From the NCBI RefSeq assembly GCF_034424525.1, contig NZ_CP139979.1, positions 3,683,001 to 3,747,000 on the forward strand: DNA of 64,000 nt. The letters run 5' to 3'. Below the pieces are notes generated by a model, which worked only from the letters and a program-made list of their open reading frames with translations, was not told where the DNA came from and searched no databases. This document shows, piece by piece, positions 43,712-52,616 of this stretch. Numbering within the stretch: position 1 is the stretch's first letter; each line of letters opens with the position of its first letter. This stretch comes from Sphingobium yanoikuyae (GTDB taxonomy: Bacteria > Pseudomonadota > Alphaproteobacteria > Sphingomonadales > Sphingomonadaceae). The position numbers and the translations under genes were made by a program.

Positions 43712-44323
43712 TCAGGCCGGCACCGCTTCCACGAAGGGCGCGATCACAGCCCGCGCCCGTGCGACATAATCAGCCTTCTCGCCCACCGGCGCGACATAAT
43801 GGAGCGCCGCTTCCGCATCCGCCATCGATCCGCCCCGCGCGATCATCCAGGCCGCCAGATAGGGCGCCGACAGGCAGCCGCCCGCCGTCGCGACATTCTC
43901 ATGCGCAATGAAGGGCGCGTCGATCACCCGCACCCCCGCCTCCACCACCCAGGGCTTGGTGGTCAGGTCGGTGCAGGCCGGCAGGTCGCCGACCAGGCCC
44001 AGCTTCGCCAGCAGCAGCGTCCCCGAACATTGCGCCCCGATCAGCTGGCGCGCCGGGTCGAGCGCGATCCGGCCCAGCATCGCGGCATCGGTCGCAATCT
44101 CGCGCGTGCGGATGCCGCTGCCGATCAGCACCGCGTCCGCTTGCGCCGCAAAGTCCAGCGGCCGCTGCCGCTGCACCCTCACCCCGTTCATCGACGTCAC
44201 CGTCTCGTCGGGCGCGGTGATATAGGCGGCCCAGCCCTGCGGCTTCATCCGGTTGAGGATGGCGGCGGCGATGAAACTGTCCAGTTCGTTGAATCCCTCG
44301 AACGTCAGTATCGCAATCTGCAT
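43712..44323 (-). CDS. DJ-1/PfpI family protein
   Basis: 203 residues. The ATG at 44323 is 7-8 bases from AGGAGG; an upstream in-frame extension to 45379 is antisense to the GMC gene and is rejected. Class I glutamine amidotransferase-like fold: MQIAILTFEGFNELD, LIGSGIRT, nucleophile elbow GAQCSGTLLLA and a later CHENV-position AHENV. The nucleophile Cys is present. May act as a glyoxalase/deglycase or an isonitrile-hydratase-type enzyme; no AraC HTH domain is attached. Confidence 0.88.
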   Translation of the reverse strand: MQIAILTFEGFNELDSFIAAAILNRMKPQGWAAYITAPDETVTSMNGVRVQRQRPLDFAAQADAVLIGSGIRTREIATDAAMLGRIALDPARQLIGAQCSGTLLLAKLGLVGDLPACTDLTTKPWVVEAGVRVIDAPFIAHENVATAGGCLSAPYLAAWMIARGGSMADAEAALHYVAPVGEKADYVARARAVIAPFVEAVPA

Positions 44324-44488
44324 GGGCCATCCTCCTGTGCCGTCACCCGCCTGCCATAGCCCCTTGCCCGCCCGCGCCCATGACCAGTTTGCAGGCCATG
44401 GCCCGGCCAGATATCGCCACCGCGCCCGCCCCGCCCCTTTACGCCGCCGCCCCCGCCGGGCCATGGTCCGCGCACAAGAGGAGAGGCG

Positions 44489-46099
44489 ATGGACCGGGAT
44501 TATGGCCGCTGGGATTATATCATCCTGGGCGCGGGCAGCGCGGGATGCGTGCTGGCCAACCGGCTGAGCGCCGATCCGCGCAACCGCGTGCTGCTGCTGG
44601 AGGCCGGCGGCAAGGACGACTGGCTGTGGATAAAGATCCCGGTCGGCTATCTTTATTGCATGGGCAATCCGCGCACCGACTGGTGCCTGAAGACCGAGGC
44701 GGAGGCCGGCCTTGGCGCCCGCGCCATCGCCTATCCGCGCGGCCGGGTGATCGGCGGCAGCAGTTCGATCAACGGCATGATCTACATGCGCGGCCAGGCG
44801 GCCGATTATGATGGCTGGCGCCAGGCCGGCAATATCGGCTGGGGCTGGGACGATGTCCTGCCCTATTTCCTGCGGGCGGAGGATCATCAGGACGGGGCGA
44901 GCGCGACCCATGGCGCGGGCGGCGAGATTCGGGTCGAGCGGCAAAGGCTGCGCTGGGATCTGCTCGACCGCTTCCGCCAGGCCGCCAGCCAATATGGCGT
45001 GCCCGAAACCGCCGACTTCACCGGCGGCGACAATCTGGGATCGGGCTATTTTCAGGTGACGCAGCGGCGCGGCCGGCGCTGGAGCGCGGCCGACGCCTTC
45101 CTGCGCCCGGCGATGAACCGCCCCAATCTGCGCATCGTCACCGGCGCGACGATCGACCGGGTGACGATCGCGCAGGGCCGCGCCACCGGCGTGCGCTTCC
45201 TGCTGGATGGCGACGCCTGCACCGCGCAGGCCGATGGCGAAGTCATCCTGTCGGCCGGGTCGATCGGCAGCCCCGCCATCCTCCAGCGATCGGGCATCGG
45301 CGACGGCGCCCGACTGGCCGCACTCGGCATCGACGTGCTGGCCGACCGGCCGGGCGTCGGCGAAAATCTGCAGGATCATCTCCAGATACGCTGCGCCTAT
45401 CGGGTGAACGGCATCGCCACCCTCAACGGCCGAGCCGGATCATGGCTGGGCAAGGCGTGGATGGGCCTGCACTATCTCGCCAGCCGCTCCGGGCCACTGT
45501 CGATGGCGCCCAGCCAGCTCGGCATGTTCGTCAAATCCGATCCGCGCCATGCCACCGCCAATCTCGAATATCATGTCCAGCCCTTGAGCCTGGCCGCGTT
45601 CGGCGGTGCGCTCGACGCCTTTCCCGCCTTCACCGCCAGCGTCTGCAACCTGCGCCCGCACAGCCGGGGCGATGTGTGGATCCATTCCGCCGATCCGCTC
45701 GCCCCGCCCGCCATACGGCCCAATTATCTGTCGGCGGCGGAAGACCGCCAGGTCGCGGTCGAGGCGGTGCGCGTCACCCGCGCGATCGTCGGCCAGCCGG
45801 CCCTCGCCCCCTATGCGCCGCAGGAGTTCCGCCCCGGCCCGGAGCGGCAGGATGACGCCGCCCTGCTCGAAGGGATCGGCGCGATCGCCAGCAGCATCTT
45901 CCATCCGGTCGGCACCGCCGCCATGGGCAGCGGTCCGCGCGCGGTGGTCGACCCGCAATTGCGCGTCCATGGCCTTGCCGGGCTGCGCGTCATCGACGCC
46001 TCGGTGATGCCGACGATCACGTCGGGCAACACCAATGCCCCGACCATGATGATCGCGGAAAAGGGGGCGGAGATGATCCTCGCCGCCGCCCGATCTTGA
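44489..46099 (+). CDS. GMC-family FAD oxidoreductase (choline dehydrogenase-like)
   Basis: 536 residues, behind AGGAGAGG. FAD-binding GAGSAGCVLANRLS, the GMC signature GRVIGGSSSINGMIYMRG, the second motif SAGSIGSPAILQRSGIG and the catalytic pair His in FHPVGTAAMG and Asn in SGNTNAPT. It oxidises alcohols; the specific substrate (choline, polyethylene glycol, aromatic or terpenoid alcohol) is not legible. No signal peptide. One base separates its stop from that of the convergent SDR. Confidence 0.92.
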   Translation: MDRDYGRWDYIILGAGSAGCVLANRLSADPRNRVLLLEAGGKDDWLWIKIPVGYLYCMGNPRTDWCLKTEAEAGLGARAIAYPRGRVIGGSSSINGMIYMRGQAADYDGWRQAGNIGWGWDDVLPYFLRAEDHQDGASATHGAGGEIRVERQRLRWDLLDRFRQAASQYGVPETADFTGGDNLGSGYFQVTQRRGRRWSAADAFLRPAMNRPNLRIVTGATIDRVTIAQGRATGVRFLLDGDACTAQADGEVILSAGSIGSPAILQRSGIGDGARLAALGIDVLADRPGVGENLQDHLQIRCAYRVNGIATLNGRAGSWLGKAWMGLHYLASRSGPLSMAPSQLGMFVKSDPRHATANLEYHVQPLSLAAFGGALDAFPAFTASVCNLRPHSRGDVWIHSADPLAPPAIRPNYLSAAEDRQVAVEAVRVTRAIVGQPALAPYAPQEFRPGPERQDDAALLEGIGAIASSIFHPVGTAAMGSGPRAVVDPQLRVHGLAGLRVIDASVMPTITSGNTNAPTMMIAEKGAEMILAAARS

Positions 46100-46100
46100 G

Positions 46101-46922
46101 TCAGCGCCCGGTCGCCGACGCGCCCGTGCGATAGCCCGGCTGGGCCGGCTCGCCGAACGCCGCCAGGATCGTGTCGAATCGGCGGGCCAGGTCGTCGCGA
46201 TATTCGGGATGGGTGATGATATAGGGCTGGTCCTGCTCGACCGCGCGCACCACCGCCCGGCCCAGCCAGATCGGCTCCATCATGTTGGCGCGAATCTGCG
46301 CCAGCCGCGCCGGGTCCATCGCGCCCGGCCCGACCGTGTCGGATTGTGACATGCGGCTGCGGGTCAGGCCGGGAAACAAAGTGGAGACGCCGACGCCATG
46401 GGGCGCCAATTCCTGCCGCAGCGAATCCGACAGGCCCAGCACGCCGAACTTGCTGGCCGAATAGGCGGCGAACAGGCCGAAGGGGTTGAGCCCGTTCATC
46501 GACGATGTGTTGACGATATGCCCCGCGCCCCGGTCGACCATCGCCCGCGCGAAACAGGCGATACCATTATAGACCCCGGTCAGGTTGACCGCGACCAGCC
46601 GGTCGAAATCGGCCGGATCCATGTCGATCAGTGGCGCGAAGCCCGACGCGATTCCGGCATTGTTGCAGAGGATATCCACAGGCCCGAAGCGCGCTTCAGC
46701 CGCCGCTTTCGCCTGCGCCCAGCTGTCGCGGCTGGTGACGTCGATCGGCAGCGCCATGGCTTCGGTCCCCGCCGGCAGCTTCGCCGCCTCCGCCTCGGCA
46801 AAACCCGCATCGATATCGGCCAGGATGATGCGCCCGCCCTGCTCGGCAAAGGCCTGCGCCATCCCTGCGCCAATGCCGCCGCCACCCCCGGTGATGAATA
46901 TCGTCCTGCCTGCGATCTGCAT
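46101..46922 (-). CDS. Short-chain dehydrogenase/reductase
   Basis: 273 residues. Classical SDR: nucleotide motif TGGGGGIGAGMA, LADIDA (Asp for NAD preference), NNAG, the Ser in NTSSMNG, and YSASK with catalytic Tyr and Lys. It has an extended C-terminus (about 200-273) typical of steroid- or lipid-oxidising SDRs. A palindromic operator lies 21 bases upstream of the start. Substrate unknown. Confidence 0.92.
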   Translation of the reverse strand: MQIAGRTIFITGGGGGIGAGMAQAFAEQGGRIILADIDAGFAEAEAAKLPAGTEAMALPIDVTSRDSWAQAKAAAEARFGPVDILCNNAGIASGFAPLIDMDPADFDRLVAVNLTGVYNGIACFARAMVDRGAGHIVNTSSMNGLNPFGLFAAYSASKFGVLGLSDSLRQELAPHGVGVSTLFPGLTRSRMSQSDTVGPGAMDPARLAQIRANMMEPIWLGRAVVRAVEQDQPYIITHPEYRDDLARRFDTILAAFGEPAQPGYRTGASATGR

Positions 46923-46943
46923 CCTGCTCTCCTTTTATATTTA

Positions 46944-46957
46944 CGACAATAGTGTCG
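46944..46957. promoter_or_regulatory. TetR-type operator upstream of the SDR
   Basis: CGACA-ATAG-TGTCG, flanked by TTA and CAAA, is a perfect 5-bp dyad with a 4-base centre. It resembles TetR-family operators seen before SDR and cytochrome genes in sphingomonads. No TetR gene is in the window, so the regulator would act in trans. Confidence 0.55.
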
Positions 46958-46983
46958 CAAATTAAGACCGGCAGGGAAAGGGG

Positions 46984-47910
46984 CTATTGGCCCCGGCTGC
47001 AACTGCGCGTTTCCCCTTCCGCCGCCAGCTTCTTGTCCAGCATCCCGACGGCGCGGTCGGCATAGCGACGGCAGGCGGTCGGATCGATGAAGGCATTGGG
47101 CACGCGCTTCGCCCGCAGGCGCGCCAGCTTCGCCGGGTCGGCCGGATCGGGATGAGCGGTGATCAACAGGTCGCAGTCCATAGCGCCCACTTTGGCAAAG
47201 GTCGCGCGAAAGGCATCGACCACCGGCCGGTGCGCCGGATCGGAAAACGCATAGCCGTCGGCCGCGATCGGATTGAGGCTGGAGCCGAAGATCATGGTCG
47301 CGCATTGCCGCCCCTCGCAGCTTTTCCAGCGCCAGCTCATGCTGCCCATCGTGTGGCCCGGTGTCGCGACGGCGGTGATGACCGTGTCGCCCAGCCGGAT
47401 CTCCTCGCCATCCTTGACCGCGCGCAGCCGGCGGACGGCGGGGAAATGCTCCAGCCAGGCGGCCTGCGGATCGGCCGGATCGATGCCGCCCGTGCGCAGC
47501 ACGGCCGCTGCCGGTGCGCTCGCCACCACCGTCGCGCCACTGTCGCGGGCCAGCGCGGCCAGCCCGCCGGCATGGTCGAAATGCGGTTCGGTGCTCAGGA
47601 TCAGCTTCACGTCGCGGATCGAAAAGCCCAGCGCCCTGATGTTCGCCTCCACGTCGCGCACCGCCTGCGGCACCGCGCCGTCGATCAGGATCAGTCCGGC
47701 ACTCGTCCTGATGAGCGCGACATTGAGGCCGCCGAACCCGACCAAATAGGTCTGGCCATGCAGCCGGATCGGTGCCTGCGGGGCCAGCCAGCGCTTGGAC
47801 GAAGCGAGCGCGATCGGCCGCAGCAACGGATCATCCGCCGCCTTCGTCCAGGCCGGCCCGCCCAGAAACATCGCAGCCATGCTGATACCTACGCCCATCC
47901 AGTTGCGCAT
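46984..47910 (-). CDS. Subclass B3-E metallo-beta-lactamase
   Basis: 308 residues from the ATG at 47910 (signal peptide, cleaved near AWTKA-AD). The metallo-beta-lactamase fold shows TEPHFDHAGG, TPGHTMGS and TAHPD. Ligands are Glu108, His110 and His186 for Zn1, and Asp112, His113 and His253 for Zn2. In most B3 enzymes the first ligand (BBL position 116) is His; here it is Glu, the feature of the B3-E group, which includes SIE-1 of Sphingobium indicum. It should hydrolyse beta-lactams, perhaps weakly. It is divergent from an AmpR-type regulator. Confidence 0.88.
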   Translation of the reverse strand: MRNWMGVGISMAAMFLGGPAWTKAADDPLLRPIALASSKRWLAPQAPIRLHGQTYLVGFGGLNVALIRTSAGLILIDGAVPQAVRDVEANIRALGFSIRDVKLILSTEPHFDHAGGLAALARDSGATVVASAPAAAVLRTGGIDPADPQAAWLEHFPAVRRLRAVKDGEEIRLGDTVITAVATPGHTMGSMSWRWKSCEGRQCATMIFGSSLNPIAADGYAFSDPAHRPVVDAFRATFAKVGAMDCDLLITAHPDPADPAKLARLRAKRVPNAFIDPTACRRYADRAVGMLDKKLAAEGETRSCSRGQ

Positions 47911-48017
47911 CGCCCTACCCCTATATGCTTGGTGATGGGCAGAGATTGCGGGAGATATGGGCTTGCGACAAAGCATCAATTCTCGACACAGTCATTAGCT
48001 GATCTTATGCATCAGCC
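47911..48017. promoter_or_regulatory. Divergent lactamase/ampR control region with a LysR-type box
   Basis: 107 bases separate the divergent lactamase and AmpR starts. TTGCGACAAAGCA (47963-47975) is a T-N11-A word with TGC/GCA arms, positioned near the middle of the gap where AmpR operators lie. The match to experimentally defined AmpR sites is only partial. Confidence 0.45.
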
Positions 48018-48890
48018 ATGGATCGCGCCCAATTGCCGCTCAATGCCCTGCGCGCCTTCGAGGCGGCCGCCCGGCATCTCAGCTTCACCCGTGCCGGCCT
48101 TGAACTCTGCGTCAGCCAGGGTGCGGTCAGCCAGCAGGTCGCGCAGCTTGAGGCGCGGATCGGCGCGCCGCTGTTCCGCCGCCTGCCACGCGGCCTCGCT
48201 CTGACCGACGAGGGGCTGGCGCTGCTCCCGGTGCTGGCCGATGCGTTCGACCGGGTCGGCGGCACGCTGGAGCGAATCGAGGGCGGTCGGCTGCATGAAG
48301 TGCTGACGCTGGGCGTGGTCGGCACCTTTGCCGGCGGCTGGCTGTTGCCGCGCCTCGCCGATTTCGCCCGTGCCTGCCCCCATGTCGACCTGCGGCTGAT
48401 GACCAACAATAACCGGGTCGATCTGGCCGGCGAGGGGCTGGACCTGGCGATCCGCTTTGGCGAGGGCGCCTGGCACGGCACCCATGCCCAACCGATCCTG
48501 CGCGCGCCGCTTGCTCCGCTCTGCACGCCCGCCCTCGCCGCCCGCCTGGCCGATCCCGCCGCGCTCGCGCGCGAGCCGCTGCTGCGCTCCTACCGCGCCG
48601 ACGAATGGCCGCGCTGGTTCGCCGCCGCCGGTGCGCCCTGCCCGCCGCTGCGCGGGCCGATGTTCGACACCTCGCTGCTGATGGTGGAGGCGGCGCGGGC
48701 CGGCCTTGGTGTTGCGCTCGCCCCGGTCGCGATGTTCGCCGCCGATCTGCAGGCCGGGCAGCTGGTCCAGCCTTTTCCTGAGAGCGTCGATGTCGGCGGC
48801 TATTGGCTTACCCGCCTGCTGTCCCGGCCCGACAGCCCCGCCATGGCTGCCTTCCGCGCCTGGCTGGCGGATGCTGTCCTACAGGGCTGA
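48018..48890 (+). CDS. ampR: AmpR-type LysR regulator of beta-lactamase
   Basis: 290 residues, matching AmpR throughout. The HTH half reads LPLNALRAFEAAARHLSFTRA, LFRRLPRGLALTDEGLALLP and LTLGVVGTFAGGWLLPRL. The effector domain has LRLMTNNNRVDL and AIRFGEGAWHGT, words shared with AmpR of Enterobacteriaceae and Pseudomonas. AmpR is switched by cell-wall recycling products: UDP-MurNAc-pentapeptide represses and anhydro-muropeptides activate. Its divergent partner is the B3-E lactamase, so induction by cell-wall damage is the natural expectation. Confidence 0.88.
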   Translation: MDRAQLPLNALRAFEAAARHLSFTRAGLELCVSQGAVSQQVAQLEARIGAPLFRRLPRGLALTDEGLALLPVLADAFDRVGGTLERIEGGRLHEVLTLGVVGTFAGGWLLPRLADFARACPHVDLRLMTNNNRVDLAGEGLDLAIRFGEGAWHGTHAQPILRAPLAPLCTPALAARLADPAALAREPLLRSYRADEWPRWFAAAGAPCPPLRGPMFDTSLLMVEAARAGLGVALAPVAMFAADLQAGQLVQPFPESVDVGGYWLTRLLSRPDSPAMAAFRAWLADAVLQG

Positions 48891-48948
48891 TCGCCCCTAT
48901 AATGGGGGCGGCCGGCGTAAGGATATTGCGGAGGTTGGAAATTCCATG

Positions 48949-48993
48949 TCAAAATGTGCGGGAAATATGGGAAGTTAAGCGATCGAAATCCTA
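48949..48993. repeat. Dispersed 45-bp intergenic repeat, copy B
   Basis: Matches copy A (8544-8588) at 39 of 45 positions by eye. Its right end includes the greB stop codon (48991-48993). Like copy A it lies between a rightward gene and the 3' end of a leftward gene. Confidence 0.65.
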
Positions 48994-49476
48994 TTGCGGA
49001 TAGCTGATCGCCATCACCTCATATTCCTTTTCCCCGGCAGGCAGATGCACCCGGCGCAGGTCGCCGATGGCCGCCCCGCGCAGCGCACGGGCGATCGGCG
49101 ATCCCCAGCCGATCCGGCCGGCGTCCACATCGGTCTCGTCATTGCCGACGATCGTCACGGTGCGATGATGATCATCCTCGTCGGCGATGGTGACGGTCGC
49201 GCCGAAATAGACCCGGCCCTTGTCGGGCTGCTGGCGCGGGTCGACGACCTTGGCATCCTTCATCTTCTTCGACAGGCGCTTCAACTGGCCGTCAATCTCG
49301 CGCATCCGCTTGCGGCCATAGAGATAGTCGCCATTTTCGCTGCGGTCGCCATTGCCCGCGGCCCAGCTCACCACCTCGACGATGCGCGGCCGCTCGACGC
49401 CCAGCAGATGGTCATATTCCGCGCGCAGCTTCGCAAAGCCCTCGGGGCTGATATAATTGGGATAGGGACCGCTCAT
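48991..49476 (-). CDS. greB: Transcription elongation factor GreB
   Basis: 161 residues. The GreA/GreB coiled coil carries GNGDRSENGDYLYGRKRMREID, whose acidic tip stimulates RNA cleavage by backtracked RNA polymerase; LYGRKR and VVDP are GreB-type words. The C-terminal FKBP-like domain ends in EVMAISY. It lies 45 bases downstream of the lytic transglycosylase gene on the same strand, so the two may be co-transcribed. Confidence 0.92.
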   Translation of the reverse strand: MSGPYPNYISPEGFAKLRAEYDHLLGVERPRIVEVVSWAAGNGDRSENGDYLYGRKRMREIDGQLKRLSKKMKDAKVVDPRQQPDKGRVYFGATVTIADEDDHHRTVTIVGNDETDVDAGRIGWGSPIARALRGAAIGDLRRVHLPAGEKEYEVMAISYPQ

Positions 49477-49521
49477 GCCGCCCCTTATCCACAGCCTTGG
49501 CCGACGCGCAAACCGGAAAGA

Positions 49522-51594
49522 TCAGCCCGGTGTCTGCTTGCCCAGATAGCGGCTCAGCACCGCATTGCTGCCCTTGAACTTGGCGCGTTCCGGATTCATC
49601 GCTTCATAGACGACGGCATTTTCCAGCACCCGCTGCACATAGTTGCGCGTCTCGAAGATCGGGATCTGCTCGATCCAGCGCAGCATGTCGGCACCCGGCA
49701 GGCGCGGGTCGCCATTGGCCTTGACCCAGCGATTCACATTGCCCGGCCCGGCATTATAGGCGGCCACGGCCAGCGGATAGCTGCCGCCATAATAGTCCAG
49801 CATGCGCTGGAAATAGCCCGACCCCAGCATGATGTTGTAGCTGGGATCATTGAGCGAGCCTGCGTCATAGCTCAGGCCCAGCTTGCCCGCCTGCTCCCGC
49901 GCCGTCCCCGGCATCAGCTGCATCAGGCCGCGCGCGCCGGCATGGCTGACGATCTGCTTGTCGAACTGGCTTTCCTGTCGCGCGATCGCATGGACCATGG
50001 TCCAGTTATATTGCGCCGTCGGCGGCACCGGCACGCGCGGAAAGGCGCTGGCGCCATAGCCGGTCAGGCCGTTGGACACCGCCCGGCGGCCGACCATCAC
50101 GCCCATGTCCGGGCGGCCCAGATTCTGCGCCAGCTCGGCGGCCAGGAAATGATCGCCATCGCTGTCCGCACCATTGGCAATGGCGCGGACGAATTTGCTC
50201 TGGTCCTCCCAATAGCCCATCTGGCCCAGCGCCTTGGCGGCACGCACCACCGACCGGTTGTTGAACTCGCTGCGTTCGGCGGCCGAGATCGAGACCACCC
50301 GTTCGGGCGGCGGCGGTACCGGCCGGCCCAGCCGCTCCAGCGCCAGCTGGCCATAATATTGGTCGGGGAATTGCGCCGACTGGTTGAAATAGCTGTTGGC
50401 GCTAGCGGCATCGCCCGCCTGCAGCGCCGCGCGCCCGGCCCAATAATAGCCCTTGGCCTGGACCTGGGGTGACTTGCCGCCGGTCGCATAGCGGCGGAAC
50501 ATCGCCACCGCATCGGTCGGCCGGTTGAGATTGTAGAAGGCGGTCGTGCCCGCCAGCCAGGCAAGGCTGGTATAATCGTCACGCTCGCCGATCGGCCGGG
50601 TCGATACGTCCGTGCCCGGCGCATAGGCGTCGTCCAGCTGGCTGGCGATGCCATAGGCAAAGCTCCACTGGCTGTCGTTCGCCGACGACCGTGCCTGGGT
50701 CAGCAGCGTCTCATACCATTTTTCGGCATTGCCCGGGCGGAAGGTCAGCGGCTGGCGATTGGCCAGATATTGGCGCCCGGCGATCCAGTTGCCGCTGTTG
50801 AGCAACCAGGTCGCCTTGTCGGCGATGAAGCCCGCATCGCTCGCCCCGCCGGCCGGCTCGGCCGTCTGCATCTTGATCGCGGCGTCCGGCGATTTCTGGC
50901 GAAAGGCGATGCGCGCATCATAGATCGCCCGCCGCGCCGGGCTGACATAGGCCAGCATCCGCATCGCGCCGATCGTGTCATTGCTCCACAGCAGTATGTC
51001 GGCGCGCTGGTCATGGTCGGCCACGGTAAAGCCCGATCCGAACAGCGACAAAAGCCGCGCCTCGTCGGTCGGGCTCAGCGTGCCGGTGATCCAGGCGGTG
51101 CGCGCGGCCACCCGCGCCTCGTCCATCCGGCCGGTCTGCATCAGCGCCACGGCATTGCGGGCATGGCCGGTCGCGGTGCGCGCCGGGAAGCGGGCGAAGA
51201 AGGCAATCACCTGGCGCGGATCAAAGCTGTCGGGATTGATCCCGGTCTCGGCCAGACGCCGCATCCGGTCCTCGCCCGGCCAGCCGGGATTGGCCATGAT
51301 GAAGCTGGCATAGGTGGAAAAGCCCAGGCCATCGCTCTGCTGCAAGGCGCGCCACTGGCTGATCGTGCCGGCGATCGAGGGATCGGACGGCATGCCGACG
51401 CGGCTGGCCGCCTGGTTCCAGGCGCTGGGCTGAGTCGAGCCCGGCTGGCCCGGCAGGGGCTGCACCATCGCCTGGGCATAGACGGTGGGGGTTTCGGTCT
51501 GGGCGCCGGCACCGGCGGTTGCGAGCAATAAAGCAATGACAGGCATGCGGATCAGGTAACTTTCGACAGTTCCGGGCTTCGGCATGCTGGACAT
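49522..51594 (-). CDS. slt: Soluble lytic murein transglycosylase
   Basis: 690 residues. An N-terminal signal, a long alpha-superhelical U-domain with TPR-like pairs (about 90-480), and a C-terminal Slt lysozyme-like domain: HAIARQESQFD with the catalytic Glu, GARGLMQLMPGTA, YNIMLGSGYF and AAYNAGPG. It cleaves murein glycans to 1,6-anhydro products, the very signals that switch on AmpR, whose gene lies 2.7 kb away. Start at 51594 is taken as annotated; the ATG at 51546 would shorten the signal region. Confidence 0.93.
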   Translation of the reverse strand: MSSMPKPGTVESYLIRMPVIALLLATAGAGAQTETPTVYAQAMVQPLPGQPGSTQPSAWNQAASRVGMPSDPSIAGTISQWRALQQSDGLGFSTYASFIMANPGWPGEDRMRRLAETGINPDSFDPRQVIAFFARFPARTATGHARNAVALMQTGRMDEARVAARTAWITGTLSPTDEARLLSLFGSGFTVADHDQRADILLWSNDTIGAMRMLAYVSPARRAIYDARIAFRQKSPDAAIKMQTAEPAGGASDAGFIADKATWLLNSGNWIAGRQYLANRQPLTFRPGNAEKWYETLLTQARSSANDSQWSFAYGIASQLDDAYAPGTDVSTRPIGERDDYTSLAWLAGTTAFYNLNRPTDAVAMFRRYATGGKSPQVQAKGYYWAGRAALQAGDAASANSYFNQSAQFPDQYYGQLALERLGRPVPPPPERVVSISAAERSEFNNRSVVRAAKALGQMGYWEDQSKFVRAIANGADSDGDHFLAAELAQNLGRPDMGVMVGRRAVSNGLTGYGASAFPRVPVPPTAQYNWTMVHAIARQESQFDKQIVSHAGARGLMQLMPGTAREQAGKLGLSYDAGSLNDPSYNIMLGSGYFQRMLDYYGGSYPLAVAAYNAGPGNVNRWVKANGDPRLPGADMLRWIEQIPIFETRNYVQRVLENAVVYEAMNPERAKFKGSNAVLSRYLGKQTPG

Positions 51595-51690
51595 AATCGC
51601 TATTGCATCCTTATCAGGCCCTGAATGACGCGCTATAGCGCGCCGCTTGCCCGATCATGCCCCGGTCGCCCGGAGAATTGAAGGAGTTTA

Positions 51691-52572
51691 ATGATGTTTT
51701 CCGGGTCGATTCCAGCCCTGGTGACCACTTTCCGCGACGGAGCGGTGGACGAGGCCGCCTTCCGCGCCCTGGTCGACTGGCAGATCGAGGAAGGGTCGAG
51801 CGCGCTGGTCCCCTGCGGCACCACCGGCGAAAGCGCGACCATGACGGTCGAAGAGCATAATCGCGTCATCGCCATCTGCGTCGACCAGGCGGCCGGCCGC
51901 GTGCCGGTGATCGCCGGCTGCGGATCGAACGACACCCGCATCGCGCTGGAACATATGTATGCAGCGCAGGCCGCCGGCGCCGACGCGGCGCTGGTCGTCG
52001 CGCCCTACTACAACAAGCCGAATCAGGACGGCGTCTACCAGCATTTCGCCTATCTGGCACAGCGCTGCGACCTGCCGATCGTCCTCTACAACGTCCCCAC
52101 CCGCACCATCACCGACATCGGCGTGCCGGTGATGCACCGGCTGAGCCAGGAATATCAGTCGATCGTCGGGGTGAAGGACGCCACCGGGAATCTGGGGCGG
52201 GTCACCGCGCAGCGCCTCGCCTGCGGCCCGGACTTCTGCCAGCTTTCGGGAAATGACGAAACCGCACTCGGCTTCAACGCGATGGGCGGCCGGGGCTGTA
52301 TTTCGGTCACCGCCAATGTCGCCCCGCGCCTGGTCGCCGATTTCCAGGCGGCCTGCGCCGCGCAGGATTGGGATGGTGCCCTGGCGCTGCAGGATCGTCT
52401 CTATCCCCTGCATGATGCCCTGTTCAGCGATTCTTCACCCGGCCCTGTCAAATATGCGCTTACCCGCGTGCGGCCCGACATGCCCGGCGAGCTTCGGCTG
52501 CCGATTACCTGGCCGTCGGAATCGAGCCGCGCCGCGGTCGATCGCGCGCTGGAGATCGCCGGTCTGGTTTGA
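51691..52572 (+). CDS. dapA: 4-hydroxy-tetrahydrodipicolinate synthase
   Basis: 293 residues; the ATG at 51691 or 51694 is served by AAGGAG. TIM-barrel aldolase with GTTGESATMT, YYNKPNQDG, the catalytic Tyr in LYNVPTRT and the Schiff-base Lys in VGVKDATG. It condenses pyruvate with aspartate semialdehyde, the first step to diaminopimelate and lysine, feeding peptidoglycan synthesis. It is divergent from slt and followed by smpB after 44 bases. Confidence 0.96.
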   Translation: MMFSGSIPALVTTFRDGAVDEAAFRALVDWQIEEGSSALVPCGTTGESATMTVEEHNRVIAICVDQAAGRVPVIAGCGSNDTRIALEHMYAAQAAGADAALVVAPYYNKPNQDGVYQHFAYLAQRCDLPIVLYNVPTRTITDIGVPVMHRLSQEYQSIVGVKDATGNLGRVTAQRLACGPDFCQLSGNDETALGFNAMGGRGCISVTANVAPRLVADFQAACAAQDWDGALALQDRLYPLHDALFSDSSPGPVKYALTRVRPDMPGELRLPITWPSESSRAAVDRALEIAGLV

Positions 52573-52616
52573 CGCGCCGGCGTCCCTATATGATGAATTG
52601 AGTTAAGTAGCAGACT

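Noticed and set aside
43712..45379. A 555-codon extension of the DJ-1/PfpI gene
   Set aside because: The upstream part is antisense to the GMC oxidoreductase, and the ATG at 44323 has an AGGAGG site and the normal family N-terminus.
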